Positions 52,840-61,553 of a stretch of 64,000 nt of DNA are shown in pieces (the first letter of the stretch is position 1; each line of letters begins with the position of its first letter). The notes beneath the pieces were generated by a model. It searched no databases, was not told the origin of the DNA, and worked only from the letters and a program-made list of their open reading frames with translations. This DNA comes from DASRAU01 sp035638075 (GTDB taxonomy: Bacteria > Acidobacteriota > Polarisedimenticolia > Gp22-AA2), in contig DASRAU010000003.1 in NCBI GenBank assembly GCA_035638075.1, positions 1 through 64,000 on the forward strand, read 5' to 3'. The position numbers were made by a program, and so were the translations under genes.

Positions 52840-54923
52840 CGCGAGGCCGTCGTGGATCCCGTTCCGTCGAAGTAGCGCCCGAGCGCCTCGACGTAGGCTT
52901 CCGCCACCTTCTGCCGGTAGGCCGGGTCGGCGAGCGACTGGCTGTCCTGCGGGTTGCTCAGGTTGCTGATCTCGATCAGGACCTCGACCGGCACGGCGTT
53001 GCAGCGCAGAACCGCCGGGACCCACGCCCGGCCGCGCCGGATGATGCGCTCGCGCACCGGCTCATAGGGATGGACGCGCACGCCGCCGTCGCCGAACGCT
53101 CCGATCAGGTCGTCGGCGAACTGCCGTGACAGACCCTCGGATCGCTCGCGCTCGGTGCGCGTGAACGAGATGTACGGCACCTCGCGCGCCTCGCGATACC
53201 GCGCGTAGACCTCCCGCCGGCTGCCGTAGCGTCCGGCGCGGTATTCCGCCCCGGGGACGTAGACCATCGCGCCGGCCATGGACGGGTGCCGCGCGTCGGC
53301 GTGGAACGAGGTGAAGACCACCTTCGAGGGATCGGTCCCTTCGCGCACGAGCTTGCGGTACCACGAGTTCGAGAGGTACCAGCGCAGGTTGACGCTCGGC
53401 ACGGTTCCGGAGAGAGGGAACGGCGGATCGGTCAGCAGCACCTCGGACCGGTTCCGCTTCAGGCGCGAGGCCTCCTGCACCTTGTAGCCGTCGCGGCGAT
53501 CGCGGATGGTCGGGATGACCCTGGCGCGCGTGTTCTTCTCGAGCAGCGCCTTGACCCGGCAGAGGACGTCGTAGACGTAGTCGTGCTCCCAGACGCCGTT
53601 GTGCGACGCGCCGATGTCGCGGCCGCCGTGCCCCGCGTCGAGGATGACCGCCACGCCCTCGAGGTTGCGGGTGCGCGGGGCCGGGTTGGTGTAGCGCTCG
53701 ACCTCCGCCTGGTGGCGCTCCCACTCCTGGCGCCGCGGGTCCTCGCGCGGCAGGTACTCGGTGAGCAGCAGGTCGAGCGGGATGCGGACGCGCGAGCCGA
53801 CCGGCATCCGGGTGACGTCCTTGATGCCGCTGCGCTCGGCGACGCGCGCGGTCAGGTCGTTGACCTCCTGCACGTCCACGCGTCCGGTGAAGCGCACGAC
53901 GACCGCCGAGTAGAGCGCCTCGCCCTTCTTCAGCCGGTAGACCGCGTACGGGCCCTGCGCGTCCCGGCCGTAGGACAGCTCGTTGGCGCCTTCGGCGACC
54001 GGGCGACGCGCCGGCGGCGGGGCGGGGACAGTGGCCTCGCCTCCAACGGGAGGAGCGGGCTCCTCCTCTTCGGGGGTGGCGGGAGCCTCGGTGAAGTCGT
54101 CCTCGGGCTCGGGGGGCTCGCCGCTCGCGTCGGGCTCATGGCCCGGCTCGACCGGAGCGAGCGACGCGAGCGTCGTGTCGCCCGTGGCCGCCTCGGTCGG
54201 AGACGAGCCGGCGGGCGACGGGCCGGCCGCGGCGACGGTCTTCTCCGGCGAAGAGGAGCTCTTGCCGGCCACCGCCGCCGCCGGCGGCAGCAGCGCCGCG
54301 AAGGCCGGCAGCAGGAGCGCGCGCGGAACGGCGATCGCGTCCCCGGCGTGCGTGACGGTGGCCGCTTGCGGATTCGCTTCGGCGAGCGCCGGGGCATTGC
54401 GCTCCGAACCGGTGTACCAGAGAGCCAGCCGGGGCAGGGTCTGGAGCGAGGGTGGAACCTTGCCCGCGTCGATCGGGTGCACCCAGCCGGCAGGGCCCGG
54501 CGCCGCCCCGGGGAAGAGGGTGCGCACGATCTTCACGCGCCACGCTTCGTCCACGACCGGATAGCGCAGCCGCAGCCGCTTTCCCGGGGCCGGCCAGGTG
54601 CCGCCGCGGGCGGCCCGCTCCGCGCGGCGCGCCGAGCCGGTGGGAACGAAGCGGGCCAGCCAGGCGTCGGTCACTCCTTCTTTGGGAATGGCCACGTCGA
54701 GGAACAGGTCTCCCGCGGAGACGACGGCGCGGATGTCTCCTTCGATGGCGACCACGGTCTCGCCCGCGGGTCTCGCCACCGGCGCGGTCTTGCCGTCGAG
54801 GCGCACCGCCGGTTTCGGGTGCGACTGGCTGCCGCCCGGATCGCTTCCGTGCGAGGCGATCCCGGGCGACGGCAGCGCCAGCGCGCACGCCAGCAGGACG
54901 ACGCCGCGTGCCAGCAGGACCAT
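52803..54923 (-). CDS. N-acetylmuramoyl-L-alanine amidase (Amidase_3)
   Basis: A protein of 706 residues from an ATG at 54923, with a signal peptide (LLARGVVLLACALALPSPGI). The C-terminal 280 residues are Amidase_3: zinc His in VILDAGHGGRD (near 428), the zinc Glu in WEHDYVYDV, the second His in FTSFHADARH (near 540), and the catalytic Glu in VEVLIEISNLSN. It cuts the bond between N-acetylmuramic acid and the stem peptide. The N-terminal 340 residues are not recognised and include a Glu/Pro-rich linker. A LysM-like region with YRLKKGEALYSAVVVRF lies near 335-390. It is 38 bases after gatA, on the same strand. Confidence 0.88.
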   Translation of the reverse strand: MVLLARGVVLLACALALPSPGIASHGSDPGGSQSHPKPAVRLDGKTAPVARPAGETVVAIEGDIRAVVSAGDLFLDVAIPKEGVTDAWLARFVPTGSARRAERAARGGTWPAPGKRLRLRYPVVDEAWRVKIVRTLFPGAAPGPAGWVHPIDAGKVPPSLQTLPRLALWYTGSERNAPALAEANPQAATVTHAGDAIAVPRALLLPAFAALLPPAAAVAGKSSSSPEKTVAAAGPSPAGSSPTEAATGDTTLASLAPVEPGHEPDASGEPPEPEDDFTEAPATPEEEEPAPPVGGEATVPAPPPARRPVAEGANELSYGRDAQGPYAVYRLKKGEALYSAVVVRFTGRVDVQEVNDLTARVAERSGIKDVTRMPVGSRVRIPLDLLLTEYLPREDPRRQEWERHQAEVERYTNPAPRTRNLEGVAVILDAGHGGRDIGASHNGVWEHDYVYDVLCRVKALLEKNTRARVIPTIRDRRDGYKVQEASRLKRNRSEVLLTDPPFPLSGTVPSVNLRWYLSNSWYRKLVREGTDPSKVVFTSFHADARHPSMAGAMVYVPGAEYRAGRYGSRREVYARYREAREVPYISFTRTERERSEGLSRQFADDLIGAFGDGGVRVHPYEPVRERIIRRGRAWVPAVLRCNAVPVEVLIEISNLSNPQDSQSLADPAYRQKVAEAYVEALGRYFDGTGSTTASRYGATNLDSTSR

Positions 54924-54961
54924 GCCGCGCGGGCCCGGGCGGGTTCCGGAGTGGAGCCGGT

Positions 54962-56479
54962 TCAAGGCCTCGACGAAGGAGTCCGCGGCAGCCGCGGGCG
55001 GCGCGCGCGGAAGCCGATCTCCGCTTCGAGCGCCGCGGCGAGCCGCAGCACCGTGGCCTCGGCGAAACGCCCGCCGACGATCTGCAGCCCGATCGGCAGG
55101 CCGGCGCGGCTGATGCCGCACGGGAGCGACAGGCCCGGGAGCCCCGCCAGGTTGACGGTGACGGTGAAGATGTCGGAGAGATACATCGCCAGGGGGTCGT
55201 CCACCTTCTCTCCGATCCGGAACGCGGTGGTCGGGCTCGTCGGCGTCAGCAGCGCATCGACCTGGCCGAAGGCCGCGTCGAAGTCGCGGCGGATGAGCGT
55301 GCGCACCCTCTGGCCCTTGAGATAGTAGGCGTCGTAATAGCCCGAGGACAGGACGTAGGTGCCGAGCATGATGCGGCGCTTCACCTCGGGGCCGAAGCCT
55401 TCGCCGCGGGTCGCCTGGTAGAGAGAGGCCAGGTCCTTCGTCCCGGCGGCGCGGCGGCCGTAGCGCACGCCGTCGAAGCGTGCGAGATTGCTCGACGCCT
55501 CCGCCGTGGCGAGGATGTAGTAGGTCGGGATGGCGTACTCGGTGTGCGGCAGCGAGACCTCGCGCACCGAGGCGCCGAGCCCCTTCGCGAGCTCGATGCC
55601 GGCGCGCACCGACGCGGCGACCTCCGCGTCGAGCCCGTCGGGAAAGTACTCGCGCGGCACGCCGATCCTCAGGCCGCGGATCCCCTGCCCGAGCGCCGCG
55701 GCGTAATCGGGAACCGGTTCCGCGGCGCTCGTGGAGTCGCTCGGATCGTGGCCGGCGATGGCCTGCAGCACCGCGGCGCAGTCGGCGACGGAGTTCGCGA
55801 AGGGCCCCGCCTGGTCGAGGGACGAGGCGAACGCCACGAGGCCGAAGCGCGACACGCGGCCGTAGGTCGGCTTCATGCCGACGACGCCGCACAGGGCGGC
55901 CGGCTGGCGGATGGATCCGCCCGTATCCGTTCCGATGGAGACGGACGCCTCGTCGGCCGCCACCGCCGCCGCGGAGCCGCCGCTCGATCCGCCGGGCACG
56001 CGCTCCGGGTCCCACGGATTGCGGGTGACCTGGTAGGCGGAGTTCTCGGTGGACGAGCCCATGGCGAATTCGTCCATGTTGGTCTTGCCGAGGACGATCG
56101 CGCCGGCCCGGCGCAGCCGCGCCACCAGCGTCGCGTCGAACGGCGGGACGAACGGCTCGAGGATGCGCGAGCCGCAGCGTGTCGGGAGCCCGGCCGTGGC
56201 GAGGATGTCCTTGAGCGCGACCGGCACGCCGGCGAGCGGCCCGAGCGGACGACCGGCCTTGCGGTCGGCGTCGATGCGCGCGGCCGCCGCGCGCGCGCCG
56301 TCCGCGTCCACCGTGACGAAGGCGCCGATCGATCCGTCCACCGCGCCGATCCGGTCGAGGCACGCGTCCACGGCGGCGCCGGCGGTGATTTCGCCCGCGG
56401 CGATGCGCTCCCGCAGCGCCACCGCGCCCGCGCGGATCGCCTCGTCTCCGCCGGGGCGCGAAGCGCCCGCGCCGCTCAT
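54962..56479 (-). CDS. gatA: Glutamyl-tRNA(Gln)/aspartyl-tRNA(Asn) amidotransferase subunit A
   Basis: A protein of 505 residues. Amidase-signature catalytic residues are visible: Lys in VALKDILAT (near 90), the GGSSGGSAAAVAA glycine-serine loop (second Ser), and the nucleophile Ser in TDTGGSIRQPAAL. It releases ammonia from glutamine for Gln-tRNA or Asn-tRNA formation in the GatCAB complex. Length is close to the family norm (about 485). The start overlaps the gatC stop by four bases, so C and A are coupled. GatB is not in the window; it may be elsewhere in the genome. Confidence 0.95.
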   Translation of the reverse strand: MSGAGASRPGGDEAIRAGAVALRERIAAGEITAGAAVDACLDRIGAVDGSIGAFVTVDADGARAAAARIDADRKAGRPLGPLAGVPVALKDILATAGLPTRCGSRILEPFVPPFDATLVARLRRAGAIVLGKTNMDEFAMGSSTENSAYQVTRNPWDPERVPGGSSGGSAAAVAADEASVSIGTDTGGSIRQPAALCGVVGMKPTYGRVSRFGLVAFASSLDQAGPFANSVADCAAVLQAIAGHDPSDSTSAAEPVPDYAAALGQGIRGLRIGVPREYFPDGLDAEVAASVRAGIELAKGLGASVREVSLPHTEYAIPTYYILATAEASSNLARFDGVRYGRRAAGTKDLASLYQATRGEGFGPEVKRRIMLGTYVLSSGYYDAYYLKGQRVRTLIRRDFDAAFGQVDALLTPTSPTTAFRIGEKVDDPLAMYLSDIFTVTVNLAGLPGLSLPCGISRAGLPIGLQIVGGRFAEATVLRLAAALEAEIGFRARRPRLPRTPSSRP

Positions 56480-56760
56480 CCGAGCACCCGCGGCACCTTG
56501 AACAGCCCGCGCTCCGCCTCGGGAGCGTTGGCGAGGGCCGCCTCGTTGTCGAGCGGCGGCAGGATCGCGTCGTCGCGCAGCGCCATGCCGGAACCGGCGT
56601 GCGCCGTCGGCTCGACCGCCGATGTGTCGAGCCGGTCGAGACTGCGGACGTGATCGAGAATCGCGCTCAACTGCCGGGTGAAGCGCTCCTGTTCTTCCGG
56701 AGAGAAGGCGAGGTGAGCGAGACGCGCGATCCGGCGCACTTCATCGAGGGAGATGGCCAC
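56476..56760 (-). CDS. gatC: Glutamyl-tRNA(Gln)/aspartyl-tRNA(Asn) amidotransferase subunit C
   Basis: A protein of 94 residues from a GTG at 56760. It shows the GatC pattern ISLDEVRRIARLAHLAFSPEE, then LSAILDHVRSLDRLDTSAVEPTAH and LFKVPRVLG at the end. It stabilises the GatA-GatB complex. The frame is open far upstream but has no GatC similarity there, so this short form is correct. gatC and gatA form an overlapping pair. It is divergent from the exported unknown protein, which begins 58 bases away. Confidence 0.93.
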   Translation of the reverse strand: MAISLDEVRRIARLAHLAFSPEEQERFTRQLSAILDHVRSLDRLDTSAVEPTAHAGSGMALRDDAILPPLDNEAALANAPEAERGLFKVPRVLG

Positions 56761-56817
56761 GTCCCGAGGATACACGATCGAGCGCTGTGATAGTCTCGGC
56801 GCGGAGCGCCGGATGCG

Positions 56818-57777
56818 TTGATCGTGCCGTTGATTTCGCCGCTTTGGGCCGTGTGGCTCCTCGCCGCATCCGCCGCGCACCCGCCCCGCGCCGCGGCGGA
56901 CCCGACCATCGCCGCTCCGTCGACCGAATCGGACGGCGCGGCGGTGCGCGTCCTCGTCGACACCGTGGTGATCGATCGGCGCGGCACGTGGAGCGCGGGA
57001 TCCGACCAGGCCGATCTCATCCCCGGCGCGCCGGGCGTGCTGAAGAAATCCATCGAGCTGCAGGCGAAGGACGCGCGCCGCACGCGCGAGGCGATCGAGG
57101 TCGAGGCGCGGCTCGTCCCGCAGGTGCAGGAGCTGGGCGGTCCCGCCTGCCTCCTGGCCCTCTCCATCGAGACGCGCGCCGCCTCCGCCGCGGCCGCCTC
57201 GGACCATGGCCGCGGCCGGTCGCTGGGCAGCGTCTCGTCGTCGCTCGCGCTCAAGGCCGGCGAAGAGCGGCTGGTGGACGCGTACGTCTCTCCGAAGACC
57301 GGCGGCAAGGTGGCGCTCCGGGTGCGCTGCGATACGGCGCGCCACGAGGGGGACGACCAGGTCGATCTCGTCTCGATCGATCTCGAGGTGGAGCGGCGCG
57401 TCGAAGGGGAGTCGGCCTCGATCCTCGGCGACCAGCAGCTGGTGGCGATGCTCGGGCGCGAGGTGGCCGTGACCGTCAGCGACCACACGACCCTGCCGGC
57501 CGACGGCGACGAGGCGCGCTTCCGCCGCGAGCGCCTGGATCTCGCGATCGCTCCGGTGGTCGTGGTCGCCGGCAAGCTGCAGCTCGAGGTGCGCGTCAAC
57601 GGGGACGTGTCCACCGTCGGAGGCGGGGACCCCGCCGTCCCGCACCCGATCGACCGGAGCGAGACGTTCCTGCTCCGGCCGCTCGAGGCGCGGACCTTCG
57701 AGATCGTCGTGCCGGGTGGAGTCCAGGACGGATGGAGCGATCTGCACTACCTCATCCAGGTCCGGACCCGCTTCTGA
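56818..57777 (+). CDS. Exported unknown protein of about 319 residues
   Basis: I do not recognise this family. A signal peptide spans about 28 residues (VPLISPLWAVWLLAASAAHP). The mature part is rich in beta-strands with charged alternation (VRVLVDTVVIDRRGTWSAG; EAIEVEARLVPQVQELGG; VDLEVERRVEGESASI). It has two Cys residues and no membrane helix beyond the signal. The TTG at 56818 or GTG at 56824 could be the start. The next gene begins within its last 46 bases, so the pair may be co-expressed. It could be a periplasmic binding or regulatory protein, but nothing shows this directly. Confidence 0.6.
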   Translation: MIVPLISPLWAVWLLAASAAHPPRAAADPTIAAPSTESDGAAVRVLVDTVVIDRRGTWSAGSDQADLIPGAPGVLKKSIELQAKDARRTREAIEVEARLVPQVQELGGPACLLALSIETRAASAAAASDHGRGRSLGSVSSSLALKAGEERLVDAYVSPKTGGKVALRVRCDTARHEGDDQVDLVSIDLEVERRVEGESASILGDQQLVAMLGREVAVTVSDHTTLPADGDEARFRRERLDLAIAPVVVVAGKLQLEVRVNGDVSTVGGGDPAVPHPIDRSETFLLRPLEARTFEIVVPGGVQDGWSDLHYLIQVRTRF

Positions 57778-58496
57778 CCGGCAGGCGCGCGCCGTCGCGC
57801 GCGCGGCCGCGCCGGGCGGCCCCGCGCACCGGCGACGTCTCCTTCCGCCGCTGGTACGAGGCCTTGTTCCGCGCCTACGGGCCGCAGGGCTGGTGGCCGG
57901 GTCGCAGCCGGTTCGAGGTGATCGTCGGCGCCTACCTCACCCAGAACATCGCCTGGTCGAATGTTGCCCGGGCGCTCCGCAACCTGAGAAAGGCGCGCCT
58001 CCTCCACCCGGGGCGCATGCGGCGGGCCGGGGCCGGGGTGGTCGCAAACCTCATCCGCCCGTCGGGCTATTACAACCAGAAGGCGGAGCGGTTGCTCGTC
58101 TTCGTCCGCCTGCTGGAGGAGCGGCACGGCGGCAGCCTCGACCACCTCTTCGGCCGGCCGCTCGAGGTGGTGCGGCGCGAGCTGCTCGACCTGCCGGGAG
58201 TCGGTCCGGAGACCGCCGACTCCATCCTCTTGTATGCGGCGAACCGCCCGGTCTTCGTCATCGACGCCTACACCCGGCGGCTGCTCCACCGGCACGGGCA
58301 CCTCGGACGCGACGAGGGCTATGAAGACCTGAGGCGGAGGTTCGAGGAGGCGTTGCCGGCCGAGGTGGACCTGTACAACGAATTCCACGCCCTCATCGTC
58401 CGCCTGGCCAAGGAGCGGTGCCGATCTGGAATTCCGGATTGCCGGGGGTGTCCTCTGGAGCCGTTCCTGCCCCCGTCCGGACCCCGCCGTGATTGA
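57732..58496 (+). CDS. HhH-GPD base-excision DNA glycosylase (endonuclease III-related)
   Basis: A protein of 254 residues from an ATG at 57732, overlapping the previous gene by 46 bases. The N-terminus has RRWYEALFRAYGPQGWWPG, then VIVGAYLTQNIAWSNVARAL. The helix-hairpin-helix is LLDLPGVGPETADSILLYAA and the catalytic Asp is in VFVIDAYTRRLL. At the C-terminus three Cys (CRSGIPDC, then CRGC) match the iron-sulfur pattern of endonuclease III, but the fourth Cys position is Leu. It belongs to the endonuclease III-like group of unknown specificity. Whether it still binds a cluster is uncertain. Confidence 0.82.
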   Translation: MERSALPHPGPDPLLTGRRAPSRARPRRAAPRTGDVSFRRWYEALFRAYGPQGWWPGRSRFEVIVGAYLTQNIAWSNVARALRNLRKARLLHPGRMRRAGAGVVANLIRPSGYYNQKAERLLVFVRLLEERHGGSLDHLFGRPLEVVRRELLDLPGVGPETADSILLYAANRPVFVIDAYTRRLLHRHGHLGRDEGYEDLRRRFEEALPAEVDLYNEFHALIVRLAKERCRSGIPDCRGCPLEPFLPPSGPRRD

Positions 58497-58521
58497 CTCA
58501 AATTCTTGCTTCGATTAGAGT
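58493..58521 (+). promoter_or_regulatory. Sigma70-like promoter of the histidine kinase operon
   Basis: TTGACT (58493-58498), a 17-base spacer and TAGAGT (58516-58521) give a good housekeeping-type promoter. The -35 box contains the stop codon of the glycosylase gene. Transcription would begin near 58528, leaving a leader of about 235 bases. Confidence 0.6.
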
Positions 58522-58594
58522 AAGCCGCTTTTCCTGGCACCGCTCGCGCGCACTCTTCGGTCGTTCCATTCAGGATTTTGGACGGAGGGCCGGA

Positions 58595-58750
58595 ATGAAG
58601 TGGCCAACTCGGGAGCGAGACCGGAGCCATTCCCGCCCGCTGCTCGCATCCTCTTGTATTGTGGTGCTTCGGGGCTCGGGGGTCTTCGCGCCTGACGTCC
58701 TCGCCGGACCGGCGACCCTCCTGACCGGAGGCGTCGGCTTCACCTTCTAA
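58595..58750 (+). CDS. Possible leader ORF of 51 residues
   Basis: An ATG at 58595 with a purine-rich GGACGGAGGGCCGGA before it opens 51 codons that end 13 bases before the GTG of the histidine kinase. The sequence is basic at the start (WPTRERDRSHSR), then more hydrophobic (LLASSCIVVLRGSGVF), and ends TGGVGFTF. I do not recognise it. It could be a leader peptide controlling the kinase, or chance. Confidence 0.35.
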   Translation: MKWPTRERDRSHSRPLLASSCIVVLRGSGVFAPDVLAGPATLLTGGVGFTF

Positions 58751-58763
58751 GCCGGGTCCGACC

Positions 58764-61553
58764 GTGCGCCTGCGCCGCACCTTCGCCGTTGCCGTCACGC
58801 TGCTCCTGCTCGCCTGGGGCGCGCACTCCTTCACCTCGCGGCTGACCCGGCTCGAGCCCGAGATCGGGGTCGAGTGGATCGACACGCCGCGCGGCGCGGT
58901 CGCCGACTGGGTGGTGCCGCGCGAGCCGGGATGGCGCGGCGGGCTGCGCCCCGGCGATCGCCTGCTGGAGATCGACGACGCGACCGCGCGCATGGCGGTG
59001 GACGCGGAGCGCGCCGTGGACGCCGTGGCGCGCGATGGGACGCTCCTGTTCCGGATCGATCGCAACGGCGAAACCGTCGAGTGCCCGGTGCGGCCGCTGT
59101 GGGTCGGCGGCGGCGACGCAGTGGACTACTACCTCGCGATCGTCGCGCTGACGTTCCTCTCGGTCGGGCTGCTCGTGTGGCTGCGGGCGACGCGGGCGCG
59201 CGCCGCAGTGCCGTTCGCGCTGCACTGCCAGGCGATGTTCCTGTACCTCATCCACAAGCCGACCGGGCGCGGCGGGCTCCTGGACCTCGCCACCTACTGG
59301 GGCGACCTGGCGGGTCTCCTGCTCGCGCCGGCCCTGTTCGTGCACATCAACCTGGCGCTGACGGACGACGATCGCGGCGCCGCCGGCCGCAGGCTGAAGC
59401 GGGCCCTGCTCTACGCGCCGCCGGCGGTCCTCCTGCTGTTCAATCTCGTCCTCATCGCCTTCGGGGGCGCCTACCGCTTCGACGACCCGGTGGCTGCCAT
59501 CCGCTTCAAGGAGCGCCTGGAGCAGCTCTACGTCGCGGCGTACCTCATCGCCGGCATCGTCATGGCGGTGCGCTCGTACCTCGCCGCCGAGAAGCTGCAG
59601 ACCCGCTGGCAGCTCAAGTGGATGGCGTGGGGAAGCGTGTGCGGGTTCCTGCCGCCGGCCCTGCTGTACCTGGCGCCGCTGTCGCTCGGGGTCCGCATCG
59701 GGCACTGGAGCCAGCTCTCGGTGCTGCCGATGGCGCTCGTGCCGCTGTCGTTCGCCGCCGCCATCGTGCACTACCGGCTGCTGGATCTCGACCTCTTCCT
59801 GAAGCGCGGCACGGTCGCCATCGGCCTGCTGCTGTCCGCCGCCGCGCTCTACGCCGCCTGCTACGTCGTCATGGATCGGATGGCGGGGGGCGCCTCGCGT
59901 CCCGGCTTCGACGCCGCTCTCGTCGGCGCCACGCTGCTGATGGCCATCTTCTACCCGCGGCTGCACCGGCGGCTGAAGGCGGGCGTCGATCAGTTCTTCT
60001 ATCGCGAACGGCACGACTTCCGCCGCACGCTCGTGGAGTTCGGCGAGGCGCTCAACCGCGAGCTGAGCCTCCCGACGCTCGTCCGCCGCATCGCCGGCCG
60101 GATCGAGCGCACGTTCAACGTCGCGACGGTCCACGTCTTCGTGCGCGCGTGGAACGATCGCCGCTTCTCCAGCGACGCCGCCGGCGAGCTCGGCGCCGAT
60201 GACCCGCTGCTGGGCCTGCTGGCCGGAGTGGACTGGCTGTCGCTGCGGGACCATCCCGGTGCGCTCGACCTGCCGAGCGGCGCGCGCCTGCTCGAAGAGC
60301 AGGGTGTCGAGTTCCTCATCCCGCTCCTGGTGGAGGGCGAGATCCTGGCGTTCGTCGGTGTGCCCGCGCCCCAGGACGGCGGATTCACCAGCGAGGACCT
60401 GCAGCTGCTCGTGTCCTTCGGCGGGCACGCCGCCGTGGCGATCGCCGGGGCGCGCCTGTACGGCGCCCTCGCCGAGAAGGTGTCCGAGGTCGAGGCGCTG
60501 AAGGAGTTCAATGAGAGCATCCTCGAATCGAGCCGGGTCGCCATCCTGGTGGTGGATCCCCGGGGGCGCGTCGCCGGGCTCAACCGCGCCTTCGAGGCGC
60601 TCTCGGGCGCACCGCGCCCGGGCCTGCTCGGGCGACGGCTGGACGAGGTGCTGCCGGCGCGGGTCGTGCGCGCCATCCCGGAATGCGGCGAGGAGGGGGC
60701 GCGGCTCGACCGCACACCGTGGCGATCGGCCGACGGCCGGCTGGCCACGGTCAACCTGACCCGCTCGCCGCTGCGCGACGGGCGCGGGCTGCTGCTCGGC
60801 ACGGTGCTCACGCTCGACGACGTCACCGACCAGGTGCGCCGCGAGGAAGATCTCAGAGCCCGCGAGCACCTCGCCTCCATCGGTCTCCTGGCGTCCGGAG
60901 TCGCGCACGAGGTCAACACGCCCCTGACGGGGATCTCGTCCTACACGCAGCTGCTCCTCCAGGGACGGGACGCCGCGGACCCGGCGACGCCCCTCTTGAG
61001 GAAGATCCAGGCGCAGACCGAGCGCGCCTCGGGCATCGCCTCGAGCCTGCTCAACTTCGCCCGCCAGGCGGACGGCGATTACCAGCCGGTGGACGTCGGC
61101 GACATGGCGCGCGAGACCATCAGCCTGTTCGAGACGCACCTCAAGGAGCGGCGCATCAATCTCAAGCCGGAGATCGCCGCGGACTTGCCGTTCGTCTCGG
61201 GGAACCGCGGCCGGCTGCAGCAGGTGTTGATGAACCTGCTCCTCAACGCGGCGGACGCCACGCCGGACGGGGGCACCATCGACGTGCAGGCGATGAGCGC
61301 GGCGGGGCGGGTGCGCGTGCAGGTCGCGGACACGGGCGTCGGCATCGCACCGGAACATCTCGATCGCATCTATGATCCGTTCTTCACCACCAAGCCCCGG
61401 GGCCGCGGCACCGGTCTCGGGCTCTCGGTCTCCTACGGCATCGTCAAGGAACATGCCGGGACCCTCACCGCGGAGAGCGCTCCCGGCGAAGGTTCCCGGT
61501 TCGTCATCAGCCTGCCGGCGATCGACGCCGGCGCCAGGAGGGTCACGGCATGA
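58764..61553 (+). CDS. Sensor histidine kinase with PDZ-like, multi-TM, GAF and PAS domains
   Basis: A protein of 929 residues from a GTG at 58764. A first helix is followed by a PDZ-like domain (GWRGGLRPGDRLLEIDD, residues about 45-115). Then come about seven or eight membrane helices (120-400), a GAF-like domain (about 425-575), a PAS domain (about 585-705) and the kinase core: H box GVAHEVNTPLTGISSYTQLL, N box MNLLLNAADATPDG, G boxes DTGVGIAPE and GRGTGLGLSVS. The phosphorylated His is in AHEVNTPL. It should drive the NtrC-type regulator encoded next (ATGA-type overlap). An external PDZ-like part in front of the membrane helices is unusual. Confidence 0.9.
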   Translation: MRLRRTFAVAVTLLLLAWGAHSFTSRLTRLEPEIGVEWIDTPRGAVADWVVPREPGWRGGLRPGDRLLEIDDATARMAVDAERAVDAVARDGTLLFRIDRNGETVECPVRPLWVGGGDAVDYYLAIVALTFLSVGLLVWLRATRARAAVPFALHCQAMFLYLIHKPTGRGGLLDLATYWGDLAGLLLAPALFVHINLALTDDDRGAAGRRLKRALLYAPPAVLLLFNLVLIAFGGAYRFDDPVAAIRFKERLEQLYVAAYLIAGIVMAVRSYLAAEKLQTRWQLKWMAWGSVCGFLPPALLYLAPLSLGVRIGHWSQLSVLPMALVPLSFAAAIVHYRLLDLDLFLKRGTVAIGLLLSAAALYAACYVVMDRMAGGASRPGFDAALVGATLLMAIFYPRLHRRLKAGVDQFFYRERHDFRRTLVEFGEALNRELSLPTLVRRIAGRIERTFNVATVHVFVRAWNDRRFSSDAAGELGADDPLLGLLAGVDWLSLRDHPGALDLPSGARLLEEQGVEFLIPLLVEGEILAFVGVPAPQDGGFTSEDLQLLVSFGGHAAVAIAGARLYGALAEKVSEVEALKEFNESILESSRVAILVVDPRGRVAGLNRAFEALSGAPRPGLLGRRLDEVLPARVVRAIPECGEEGARLDRTPWRSADGRLATVNLTRSPLRDGRGLLLGTVLTLDDVTDQVRREEDLRAREHLASIGLLASGVAHEVNTPLTGISSYTQLLLQGRDAADPATPLLRKIQAQTERASGIASSLLNFARQADGDYQPVDVGDMARETISLFETHLKERRINLKPEIAADLPFVSGNRGRLQQVLMNLLLNAADATPDGGTIDVQAMSAAGRVRVQVADTGVGIAPEHLDRIYDPFFTTKPRGRGTGLGLSVSYGIVKEHAGTLTAESAPGEGSRFVISLPAIDAGARRVTA

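Noticed and set aside
57747..58388. A minus-strand 213-codon frame opposite the glycosylase
   Set aside because: It is a shadow of the HhH-GPD gene and has no similarity to any family.
58531..58548. A GG-N10-GC spacing like a sigma54 promoter before the kinase
   Set aside because: The flanking bases do not match (no TTGC at -12), and a much better sigma70-type promoter lies just upstream.
58740..61454. A 904-codon minus-strand frame over the histidine kinase
   Set aside because: Same reason: it is antisense to a protein with H, N and G boxes.
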